Below, piece by piece: positions 52,615-60,350 of a DNA stretch of 64,000 nt (its first letter is position 1; every line of letters starts with the position of its first letter). The position numbers and the translations under genes were made by a program. The DNA is from CAYOHP01 sp964403795 [NCBI: uncultured bacterium] (lineage in GTDB: Bacteria; Muiribacteriota; UBA6191; CAZXTJ01), in the NCBI GenBank assembly GCA_964403795.1, contig CAYOHP010000027.1, forward strand, positions 1 through 64,000, read 5' to 3'. The notes under the pieces were generated by a model. That model did not search any database and was not told the origin of the DNA. It worked only from the letters and a program-made list of their open reading frames with translations.

Positions 52615-54483
52615 TTGGAGATCGGAGAGAAAAAGTTGCTCCCGGGTCTGCTCTCGGTGCTCGGCGGGCTGTCCCCGGAGGTCCGTCCGGCCCCTCCCCG
52701 GAGCCAGACGGGGTTCGGCCCCGAGGCTTCCCTCGCCACCCTGGAGCGGGTCGCAGTGGACGCCACGGGTGGGGTCTGGGCGGTCGGGGACGGAGGCCTG
52801 GTCGAGCTGGCGACCGGCCGACTGGTGGCACCTGCGGGAGGGGTCGGTTCCCGGAGCCTCTCCCACCTGGCCGTCGCCGAGCCGGTGGTGGTCGTGGTCG
52901 GGGGTTCGGGAGGGCTCTACGTCCTGGAGGGGGATCGGCTCGATCCGGTCGAGCCGAGGGAACGGGTCCTGGGGCTTTGCTCCCATGGGCGGGACGTCCT
53001 CGCCCTGGTCGAGGGCCCCGGAGGCGAGGCCAGGTTGCGCAGGTGGTCCTCGGCTTCCGGCCCCTGGCACGAGATCTGGAGAGGGGGACCTGGGTTCCGG
53101 GTGCTGGCCGTCGGGGCGGACGGCGCTGCCTGGATCGGCGGAGCCGGGGTGGTACGGGTCGATCCGCGAGGAGGGGCCCGCGAGGCGGTCGGTCCGGAAC
53201 CCGGCTGGAGGGTCCTCGGGCTCGCCGTGGGCGCCTCCGGAGGTCTGCTGGAGGAGGTCGGGGAGGAGGGGGGTACCCGGCTGCGCCGCTTCGGACCCGG
53301 GCCCGGTGCGGGTCGCGAGCTTGCGGGGAGGAGGCCGGGTCGGACCGCGGGGGGGCTTGCCTGGGTGGGCGAGGGGGGCCTGGTGGAGGAGGCGGGTGGC
53401 GCTCCAGCGGCGCCCCCCAGGGCACTTCCGGAGGGGGTCGGAGAGCGAGGCGAGGTCGTCCAGGTCCTCGGAGGCCCGCGTGGGGAACCGCTGGTGGCGA
53501 GCTCCCGCGGGCTCTGGGAGGGAACCCGACGGGGGTGGCGGCCGCTGCTCTCGGCAGGCCTGGTGCCTACCTCGGTGATGCGCTTCGCCGCCACCAGGGG
53601 CGGGGCGCTCTGGGCGCTCTCGGGCCAGGGGGGCCTCTTCCATCAGAACCCGGACGGGATCTGGACCGGGATCGAGCTCCCCGACGCCTGGCGCATGGAT
53701 ACCCGGCTGTCGGCCGCGGACGGGGAGAGCCTGCTCGTCCGGTTCGAATCCGGATCCGGTGAAGTCCTGGCCAGGATCGCACCACCCCGGCTCGAAGAGC
53801 AGGGCGACCGGGTCGTCCGCGAGCCGAAGGTCCTGGAGACCGGCGGGCTCGAAGCCCGTGAGGTGGGAGCCCTCGCAGCCCTGGGGCCGGCCGTGTTCCT
53901 GGGCCTCGGGCCTCGTCTGGTCCGGATCCAGGGAAAGCGGGTCGAGACCTGGGGGACCGGCGAGGGTCTTCCGGGGGGAAGCATCGTCGGGCTGGCCACG
54001 CTCTTCGACGACCTCTGGGTGCTGGTCCAGGGCGCGGGTGGTCCGGTCCGGCTCGGCCGCGGGGTGCCTCCGATCGAGCGACCGGTCGCGGGGGGCCCGG
54101 CGGGGGAAGCCAGGATCATGGCGGTCGACGAGAGATCGGGTCAGCTCTGGGTCGGCTTCGCGGACGGAGCCAAGGGGGCGGCGGCCTCCCTGAACCGGGA
54201 GGGGCTGTGGATCAGCCAACTGAGGCTCGGGGCCCCGGTCGATGCCTTGGCTGCGGACTCCGGCGCGGTGTTGGCGGGCACTTCCGAGGGCCTCTACGCA
54301 CTCACCGCCGGCGAGCGGATCCGGAAGCTCTACGGGGAGGACGACGGCCTGGTTGGGGGGAGGATCCGGGCCCTGGCCTTGGCCCGCGGCACGGGTCTGG
54401 TCGGCACCGAGGTCGGCCTGTTCCGGAGCAGGAGCCTGCGCTTCGGTCCCGAGGAGGCGGAGGCCTCAGGTCTGAGGGTATGA
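52615..54483 (+). CDS. beta-propeller protein
   Basis: A 622-residue protein with repeated blades of the two-component-regulator propeller or YVTN type: LERVAVDATGGVWAVGDGGL, FRVLAVGADGAAWIGGAGV, MRFAATRGGALWALSGQGGL, IMAVDERSGQLWVGFADGA. About ten units are visible, enough for one or two propellers. No membrane segment or output domain is present, unlike hybrid sensor kinases with such blades. The TTG start at 52615 is tentative. The hydrolase gene follows after 34 bp. Confidence 0.68.
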   Translation: MEIGEKKLLPGLLSVLGGLSPEVRPAPPRSQTGFGPEASLATLERVAVDATGGVWAVGDGGLVELATGRLVAPAGGVGSRSLSHLAVAEPVVVVVGGSGGLYVLEGDRLDPVEPRERVLGLCSHGRDVLALVEGPGGEARLRRWSSASGPWHEIWRGGPGFRVLAVGADGAAWIGGAGVVRVDPRGGAREAVGPEPGWRVLGLAVGASGGLLEEVGEEGGTRLRRFGPGPGAGRELAGRRPGRTAGGLAWVGEGGLVEEAGGAPAAPPRALPEGVGERGEVVQVLGGPRGEPLVASSRGLWEGTRRGWRPLLSAGLVPTSVMRFAATRGGALWALSGQGGLFHQNPDGIWTGIELPDAWRMDTRLSAADGESLLVRFESGSGEVLARIAPPRLEEQGDRVVREPKVLETGGLEAREVGALAALGPAVFLGLGPRLVRIQGKRVETWGTGEGLPGGSIVGLATLFDDLWVLVQGAGGPVRLGRGVPPIERPVAGGPAGEARIMAVDERSGQLWVGFADGAKGAAASLNREGLWISQLRLGAPVDALAADSGAVLAGTSEGLYALTAGERIRKLYGEDDGLVGGRIRALALARGTGLVGTEVGLFRSRSLRFGPEEAEASGLRV

Positions 54484-54517
54484 AGGCAGGATCCGACGCG
54501 GCCGAGGCGGGCCTCGG

Positions 54518-55459
54518 GTGAAGCTGCTCCTCGGGATCGTCCTCGCCTGGTGGCTGGCGGCGGCCCTGACCGGCCTGGTGCTGGCATTCCGGAACGTCTT
54601 CCGGCCCCGGGCGATCCGTACCTCGACGCCGGCGGAACTCTCACCCGACGCGGTCGAGGTCGAATTCCCCGGCAGTCGAGGGTATCGGTTGCGCGGCTAC
54701 CTGGCACCGCCGGCGCCGGGGAGGCCGATGCTGGTGTTCCAGCACGGGGTCGGCACCCATCGGGAGGATGTGCTCCCCTCGGCGGCACCCTTCGCAGCCG
54801 CCGGCTACGGGGTGTTGGCCTTCGACTGGAGCGCCCATGGAGAATCGGAAGGAACGGTGATCGCCTTCGGGGCGCGGGAGCCGGAGGACCTGCTGGCCGG
54901 GCTGGCTCTGGTCGGGACCCGGCTCGAGACCAGGGGCCGGCCGATCGCCATCGTGGCGGTCAGCATGGGGGCGGCCATCACCGCCCTCGCTGCCGACCGG
55001 CTGGACCCTCTGGTCCAGGCCCTGGTCCTGGACAGCCCATTCGGCGATCTGGGACGCATGGTGAATCGCCGTCTCGAGCCCCTGGGTGGACTCGGGCTCC
55101 CGGCGCGCCTGGCAGTCCGACTCGCCTCGGTGGTGCTGACGGGGACGCCGCCCGAGGCGGTCGTCCCCGAGGCCAGCCTGGAGGGGTTCTCTCCCCGGCC
55201 GATCCTGGTCCTCCACGGCGAGGAGGACGAGGTGATCCCGCCCGAGGAGGGCGAGTCCCTGGCGGCCCGCTATCCCGGCGAGAAGGAGATATGGATCTCG
55301 TCCGGGGACCGGCATCTCGGACTGCGCGAAGACCGGCTGGCCGAGTGGGTGGACCGGGTCGCCGGGTTCCTCGAGAGGCATCTCCCCGGTGCACCGACCG
55401 CCGCGGAGGTGGTCGCGCACCTCGGGCCGGGAGCCTGCCAGAACCATCAGGGACCGTGA
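54518..55459 (+). CDS. alpha/beta hydrolase, membrane-anchored
   Basis: A 313-residue serine hydrolase. An N-terminal membrane anchor (LLLGIVLAWWLAAALTGLVL), then MLVFQHGVGTHRED (oxyanion region), AAGYGVLAFDWSAHGESEG, nucleophile in VAVSMGAAI (VSMG form), acid in HGEEDEVIP and base in DRHLGLRED. It is the paralogue of 10297-11220. GTG start at 54518. Substrate unknown; family members include esterases and peptidases. Confidence 0.86.
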   Translation: MKLLLGIVLAWWLAAALTGLVLAFRNVFRPRAIRTSTPAELSPDAVEVEFPGSRGYRLRGYLAPPAPGRPMLVFQHGVGTHREDVLPSAAPFAAAGYGVLAFDWSAHGESEGTVIAFGAREPEDLLAGLALVGTRLETRGRPIAIVAVSMGAAITALAADRLDPLVQALVLDSPFGDLGRMVNRRLEPLGGLGLPARLAVRLASVVLTGTPPEAVVPEASLEGFSPRPILVLHGEEDEVIPPEEGESLAARYPGEKEIWISSGDRHLGLREDRLAEWVDRVAGFLERHLPGAPTAAEVVAHLGPGACQNHQGP

Positions 55460-55477
55460 GGATCTCCCCGCCGGGCC

Positions 55478-55951
55478 TCAGTCCTTCTTGGCCTCGTCCC
55501 AACGATGCAGCTCGCCGGGATTGCGGAGCATCTTGTCGACCTCGGCGAGGTGCTTCTCCTCGGCCTGGATCTGGGCCCGGGCGTACTCCTCGAGCAGGAC
55601 CGAGCGGTCCTTCACGAGGTCATGCAGCTCGTAGTAGTAGCCGAGGGCGGTTCGCTCGTGTTCCATCGACTCGCGCAGGATCGCCATCACGTCGTGATTG
55701 TAGGTCTCGAGCAGCTTCCCGATGGCAAGCGAGGGGTGCTCGCCCAGGTCGGTGATCAATTCCCCGGCCTCCTGGGCGTGGAGGAGCGACTCGCTCGCCT
55801 GGGCACGGAGCCACTGCACGATCGGGATCCGGTTGGAGCCGTAGATCAGGAACGAGTAGTGGGTGTACCTGACGATGCCGGCGAGTTCGGACTCGAGGAT
55901 CTTGTTGAGGACCTGGATGACCTTGGGGCGATCGAAGTTGTCGCGGAACAT
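55478..55951 (-). CDS. bacterioferritin-like (ferritin superfamily) protein
   Basis: A 157-residue four-helix protein. Helix 1 has ILESELAGIVRYTHYSF (candidate ferroxidase Glu22), helix 2 SESLLHAQEAGELI (Glu54 and His58, one residue wider than the usual ExxH), helix 3 RESMEHERTALGYYYEL and helix 4 AQIQAEEKHLAEVDKML (Glu131-x-x-His134). It most likely binds two iron atoms and stores or detoxifies iron. The ATG at 55951 is the first good start; its ribosome site is weak. It is the last gene of the dnaE-led group, 38 bp after the Omp85 protein. Confidence 0.82.
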   Translation of the reverse strand: MFRDNFDRPKVIQVLNKILESELAGIVRYTHYSFLIYGSNRIPIVQWLRAQASESLLHAQEAGELITDLGEHPSLAIGKLLETYNHDVMAILRESMEHERTALGYYYELHDLVKDRSVLLEEYARAQIQAEEKHLAEVDKMLRNPGELHRWDEAKKD

Positions 55952-55989
55952 GGCGCCATGAAACCATTCGATGCCCAGGATGGCAACGA

Positions 55990-58900
55990 TCAGAAGAAGG
56001 TCGAGGTCGCCAGGTAGATGTCGTTGACGCCGAGGGGGCCGAACCCGTGGGCGAAGCCGAGCCGGATGCTCGCCGGGCGGAAGGCCGTCAGGAATCCCTG
56101 GCTGCGGAGTTCGATACCGACCCCGCGTTCCATGCGCCCCCAGCCGAACCCGTCGTCCCAGGCGGTTCCCATGTCGAAGAACACGCTGGCATAGACCTGG
56201 TCGAACCGGAAGGGTCTCGAGAGGAAGCCGAGACCGAGGCGATCGAGGCCCCGCCGCACCCCGGAACTCCGGGACAGGAGCCTGCGGTACTCGAGGGTGG
56301 CGATCATGAATTTCTCGCCGGTGAGGGCGTCGTCCCGGATGCCGCGCAGGTCCTCCGACCCGCCCAGGGTGAAGTCGAGAGGGATCGGCGCGGGATCGAC
56401 CTCGGGGTTCCGGAAACCGAAAGCGAAGCGGGTGGCGAAGGAGTCGGCGCCGTTGGTCAGCGGAACGTAGGTGCGGAAGTCCCCCAGCACCTCCCAGTAC
56501 CTGGCGTCCCCGCCGAATGCACTCCGGGCGAGGCTCAGGGACAGGAGCCGGTCGCCGTAGGGGGACAGGCCCTGGTCGGGGGAGAGCGAGAGCTCGTTCA
56601 GGATCCACCGGAGGCGGAGGATGTGGACGTCGGGGTCGAAGGCGGGAAGGCGGCCGGCGAACACCCCGGGGTCGTACTCGAGGGTCTTTGCCTCGGCGGA
56701 GAGGCTCCAGGACTGGGTCGGCGTCGTCTGCCAGGCGATTCCGGTCAGGCCGCCCCGCTGGCTCACGCCGGAGGAGACGTCGGAGAGCGGGAAGATCCCC
56801 AGGAGATCCTCGTCGTCGGTGTCGAAGGCGCCGGCGAACCAGCTGGGACGGTTGCGGTTGTCGTAGTAGAGGACCTCCCAGTTGCCCTGGTGAGGGGCAT
56901 CGCCTCGCCAGAGGGCGGCGGAGATCGAGCGCTGGTTGAAGGCGTCGCGCCACTCCATGGTCAGTCCCAGGGCATCGTCGTCGACGACCAGCCGGTCCCG
57001 CCGCCGGTTGAAGCGCGGCCGGTAGCGTTCCAGTCCGGGATAGGAAGGGACCTCCGGGTCGGCCGGAGCGGCCCGGGCTTCCTCGGCCAGGGAGCGATCC
57101 CCGGCGAGGTCGGTGGCATCAGGAGCAGGCTCTGGGCCCCGGTTCGGGCCTTTGGATCCCGGAAGGGTCGCGGTAGGCGGCTCGGGCATCTCCCGTTCCA
57201 CCATCGAGAGGCCGCCCGGCTCGAATCGCGTGTAGACCACCCGATGACCGTCCTCCACGAGGCGAGGACCCAGGATGGCTCGCGGATCGCGGAAGAGTGT
57301 CCGGGTCGACCCGGTGCGGGGATTGAACTCGTTCAGACTCTCGATCAGGTCGGCTCCGTGCTCGGTGAAGAAGATCCGTTCCCGGGTCCCGAAGAGGGAC
57401 CGGATCGGCCGGGGGCGGGAGACCAGCCGCTCGAACCCGGCTGTTTCCGGGTCGAGGCGCCAGATCTCCCCCTGGCCCTGGGAATCGACTGCCGAGATCA
57501 GGATCGAGCCGTGGTTCTCGGTCCATCGATGGACGGAGCCGGCGGGAAGGGGGACGCGTCGGACGGGAGACGCGGCCTCGCTCCCTTCGGATCCGCCAGG
57601 TCGGGCCAGGAGGTCGCCGAGCCGAAAGAGGAGGAGTTCCGACTCCGGGCCGTGGCCCCGGGTGATGGAGAGCCAGAGACGATCCGGGGATACTCCCAGG
57701 CCCGTAAGGTCATGGTCGGAGATCAGGACGTTCCCGGTTCCCCCGACCGTCCTGAGGAGGACCGATCGCCCGAAGCTCATTGCCTGGCCGATGGCCTCCA
57801 GGGGGCCTACGGCGTTCCGGGGCATAGCCTGCCGGATGGGGTGGATCCGGACCTGTTGGCGTGGCTGTCCGAAAGGGGAGATCTCCTGGTGCAGGGCCAG
57901 GAGGCGCTCCCCGTCGATCCACACCGGCGGGGCGACGACCGGTGGTCCTCCAACATGGATGAGGTCGGCGGGTCCGAAGCGCGGGAGCAGCATGAGGTCC
58001 GGGATGCGGTTGCGGGGGACCCGCTCGTTCACCACCAGGGCGAGGTGGGTCGCGTCGGGGGAAGGGTCGTGTCCGCCCGACCATCCCGGGAGCCGAGCCA
58101 GGAGCCGGAGGGGGGCGGGATCGCCGGTCGCCTGCGAGAATTCCCGGGCCTTGGACCTCACGGAAGAGGCCCACTCCTTGCGTTGGGAATCGAGGGGCGA
58201 GCCGAAGGCGCCGCGGAAGGCGCGGGAGGTACGGGTGGGATGGCGCCGGATCAACTCCAGGAAGCGGAGACAGGGAGCCAGGCCGTGACGCTCCGCCAGC
58301 CATCCGGCGAAGGACCTGGCCTGCACGAACGCAACCTGCTTCCGGTAGGCATCGAGGGATTCGAACATCACCAGATCGGACAGGCTGCGCGGCGGAGCCG
58401 ACTCCAGGGAGGCCCTCAGGAGGGCTTCCTCATGGGGTTCGGCCTCGCCGGCCATCCAGGCAGCCAGACCTACCAGCATCCAGGCGGGCCGGAGGCGCCG
58501 GAGCAGGAGCCGGCGGAAGGGCGAGCGGGGGCGCACCCGGTTCAGGTGATGCCAGAGGAAGGCTCCCGCCACCTGCTCCCGGATCCGGCGTCGTCTCCAG
58601 GCCCGCGCCGGGAGGCGGGATCCGGCCACCTCGCCGAGGTCCGGCGCGAGGTGGACCGTGATCCCACCGGTACTCGGCAGATAGCGGTAGTCGCGGTAGT
58701 CCGGAGGGAGCTGATCGGTGACCAGGAGCGCGACTCCCCGGAGGTCGCTGCCGGTACGGGCCTGGAACTCCCGGAAGGCCGCCTCGGCCTCCGAGGTCGC
58801 ATCCCTGGCGAGACCCAGCCGGTCGAGGGCATCCCGGCTGGTCGGGGGATCCTGGCGACGCACGGACACGTAGGTCACCACATGCTCGGAGTGGCCCTGG

Positions 58901-59070
58901 TACCAACGCCAGACCTGCGGTCCAGGGGTGAGTCCCCGCACCTGGGCCTCCGCGGAAGCGAGGAGAGTGAGGAAGAGTGCCGCGATGGCCCCGGCCCGCA
59001 CCGACCGGGTAGCGGCGGTGCTTCCTGCCGTTCCGGCAAGCCGAGCGAGCGGCCCGTGCGACAGGGTCAC
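55990..59070 (-). CDS. Omp85-type outer-membrane protein with propeller and peptidase-like N-terminus
   Basis: A 1026-residue outer-membrane protein. Signal peptide to about 42 (SAEA). Residues 50-290 resemble a peptidase-MA/gluzincin domain, but the HExxH helix reads FLWHHLN and the later P-x-W-x-x-E-G-L motif reads PAWMLVGL, so both catalytic Glu positions are lost. Residues 310-640 look like a TolB-type propeller. Residues 720-1026 are a BamA/Omp85-like barrel with LGGSEDLRGI, VYASVFFDMGTAWDD and LGFAHGFGPLG, ending in Phe as outer-membrane barrels do. No POTRA domain is visible. GTG start overlaps the upstream stop by 4 bp. Confidence 0.8.
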   Translation of the reverse strand: MTLSHGPLARLAGTAGSTAATRSVRAGAIAALFLTLLASAEAQVRGLTPGPQVWRWYQGHSEHVVTYVSVRRQDPPTSRDALDRLGLARDATSEAEAAFREFQARTGSDLRGVALLVTDQLPPDYRDYRYLPSTGGITVHLAPDLGEVAGSRLPARAWRRRRIREQVAGAFLWHHLNRVRPRSPFRRLLLRRLRPAWMLVGLAAWMAGEAEPHEEALLRASLESAPPRSLSDLVMFESLDAYRKQVAFVQARSFAGWLAERHGLAPCLRFLELIRRHPTRTSRAFRGAFGSPLDSQRKEWASSVRSKAREFSQATGDPAPLRLLARLPGWSGGHDPSPDATHLALVVNERVPRNRIPDLMLLPRFGPADLIHVGGPPVVAPPVWIDGERLLALHQEISPFGQPRQQVRIHPIRQAMPRNAVGPLEAIGQAMSFGRSVLLRTVGGTGNVLISDHDLTGLGVSPDRLWLSITRGHGPESELLLFRLGDLLARPGGSEGSEAASPVRRVPLPAGSVHRWTENHGSILISAVDSQGQGEIWRLDPETAGFERLVSRPRPIRSLFGTRERIFFTEHGADLIESLNEFNPRTGSTRTLFRDPRAILGPRLVEDGHRVVYTRFEPGGLSMVEREMPEPPTATLPGSKGPNRGPEPAPDATDLAGDRSLAEEARAAPADPEVPSYPGLERYRPRFNRRRDRLVVDDDALGLTMEWRDAFNQRSISAALWRGDAPHQGNWEVLYYDNRNRPSWFAGAFDTDDEDLLGIFPLSDVSSGVSQRGGLTGIAWQTTPTQSWSLSAEAKTLEYDPGVFAGRLPAFDPDVHILRLRWILNELSLSPDQGLSPYGDRLLSLSLARSAFGGDARYWEVLGDFRTYVPLTNGADSFATRFAFGFRNPEVDPAPIPLDFTLGGSEDLRGIRDDALTGEKFMIATLEYRRLLSRSSGVRRGLDRLGLGFLSRPFRFDQVYASVFFDMGTAWDDGFGWGRMERGVGIELRSQGFLTAFRPASIRLGFAHGFGPLGVNDIYLATSTFF

Positions 59071-60350
59071 TGGTCCTGCGCCATCCGGATCCGGAAGGCC
59101 TCTTCGTGGAACGGGAGGTCCTCTCCCCGGGCCAGATCGGCGATCACCGCGTGCATCTCCCTCACCTTGGCCGGGTTGTAGTGGACCAGACTCGAGGTCT
59201 TCATGAAATCGCGCACCCCCAGGGGGCCGCGATGGGCGACCGCTCCGCTTGCCGGGATGAGGTTGGAGGCGGAGGCGAAGAAGTGCTCGATCCCTGCGGG
59301 GGTGTTGCGCCCCAGGTAGACGACTCCGGCGTGCGGCACCGAGGCGAGCAGGTCGAGGGGTTGGGAGACGAAGAGCGAGAGGTGCTTGGGAGGGTGCTTG
59401 CGGAGGAGCCCCAGGGCTTCCTCCAGGCTCCGGGTCAGGACCACCACCGCCAGTTCATCGAGGCGCCTCCGGGCCTGGGCTCCCTGGGGAGAAGTCCGGG
59501 AAAGGCGCTCCACCTCCTCTTCGAGCTCGTTGGCGAGCACCAGGCTGGGCGTGACCACCGCCAACCGGGTGAGGTCTGGGTCCTCGGAGAGGGCGAAGAG
59601 ATCCACGGCCAATACCCTCGCATCGGCATCGATGTCGGCCAGGATGGCGGCCTCGTTGGAATCGGTGATGACCTTGCACGCCACCCGGTCGCCTGCCGCG
59701 AGAGCCGCCAGCTTGTGTTCGTCGCCGCCGTTGGAGATGACCAGCTCGACCTTGGGAATGGTCGGCGTTCCCTCCGCGAAGGCGAGGAGGGCGGAGACCG
59801 GGTCGAGGTCGAAGATGGCCTTGGCGCCCCAGTCCCAGGCTAGGGCGACCGCGAACGGATCGGGTGCCTGGCCGCCCGGTCGGGCGGGGAAGACGACGTA
59901 GAGGTCCTCGACTCCGGCCACGTAGGCAGGCGCCAGGTACATCATCAGGGAGGTCGGGCTGAACCTCCACTCCTTCGAGAACACGAAGGCGGCGCTTCCC
60001 AGCGGAGCCACACACTGGCCATACATCTCCCCGGCGGGTCCGGTCGTGAACCAGGAGTTGGGTCGCTGGCGTTCGTGGAAGTCGAGGATGGAGTCCCGGG
60101 CCCTCCGGAGGGCCGTCCGGTAGTCGGGATCGAGCCCGTCGAAGACCCTGGCGGCGGCAGCTTCGTCCATGGTCCACGAGGGGATCCTCCCCTCGTGGGC
60201 AAGGGCGGCGTCGCCGCGCTCACGGATCTCCTTGTGCCGATGGAGCACGTCTGCCAGTCCGGACCCGGCATCCAGCCCTGTCCCGGGATGTCCGAGGAGG
60301 CGTCGGGCCTCGTCCGCGAAGTTGGCTCGCCAGGATTCAAGAAGCCGCAT
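59067..60350 (-). CDS. histidinol dehydrogenase family protein with altered active site
   Basis: A 427-residue HisD-fold protein. Family landmarks align: SLMMYLAPAYVAGVEDLYVV, GTPTIPKVELV, VTPSLVLANELEEEV, HAGVVYLGRNTPAGIEHFF, GVRDFMKTSSLVHYN. But residues needed for catalysis in HisD differ: the zinc ligands Gln259, His262 and Asp360 of the E. coli enzyme fall at Leu254, Asp257 and His356 (His419 is kept as His415), and the catalytic Glu326 is Lys322 while His327 is kept (His323). So it is unlikely to make histidine; a different metal site from Asp257/His356/His415 is conceivable. ATG 60350 lies 14 bp inside dnaE. No other his genes are here. Confidence 0.8.
   Translation of the reverse strand: MRLLESWRANFADEARRLLGHPGTGLDAGSGLADVLHRHKEIRERGDAALAHEGRIPSWTMDEAAAARVFDGLDPDYRTALRRARDSILDFHERQRPNSWFTTGPAGEMYGQCVAPLGSAAFVFSKEWRFSPTSLMMYLAPAYVAGVEDLYVVFPARPGGQAPDPFAVALAWDWGAKAIFDLDPVSALLAFAEGTPTIPKVELVISNGGDEHKLAALAAGDRVACKVITDSNEAAILADIDADARVLAVDLFALSEDPDLTRLAVVTPSLVLANELEEEVERLSRTSPQGAQARRRLDELAVVVLTRSLEEALGLLRKHPPKHLSLFVSQPLDLLASVPHAGVVYLGRNTPAGIEHFFASASNLIPASGAVAHRGPLGVRDFMKTSSLVHYNPAKVREMHAVIADLARGEDLPFHEEAFRIRMAQDQ

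Noticed and set aside
56047-59181. 1044-codon open frame on the plus strand
   Set aside because: It lies exactly opposite the Omp85-type gene; composition is Gly/Glu/Arg-rich without domains. Long antisense frames are expected at this G+C content.
59067-60350. Functional hisD of a histidine operon
   Set aside because: Active-site residues are changed and no other histidine gene is adjacent.
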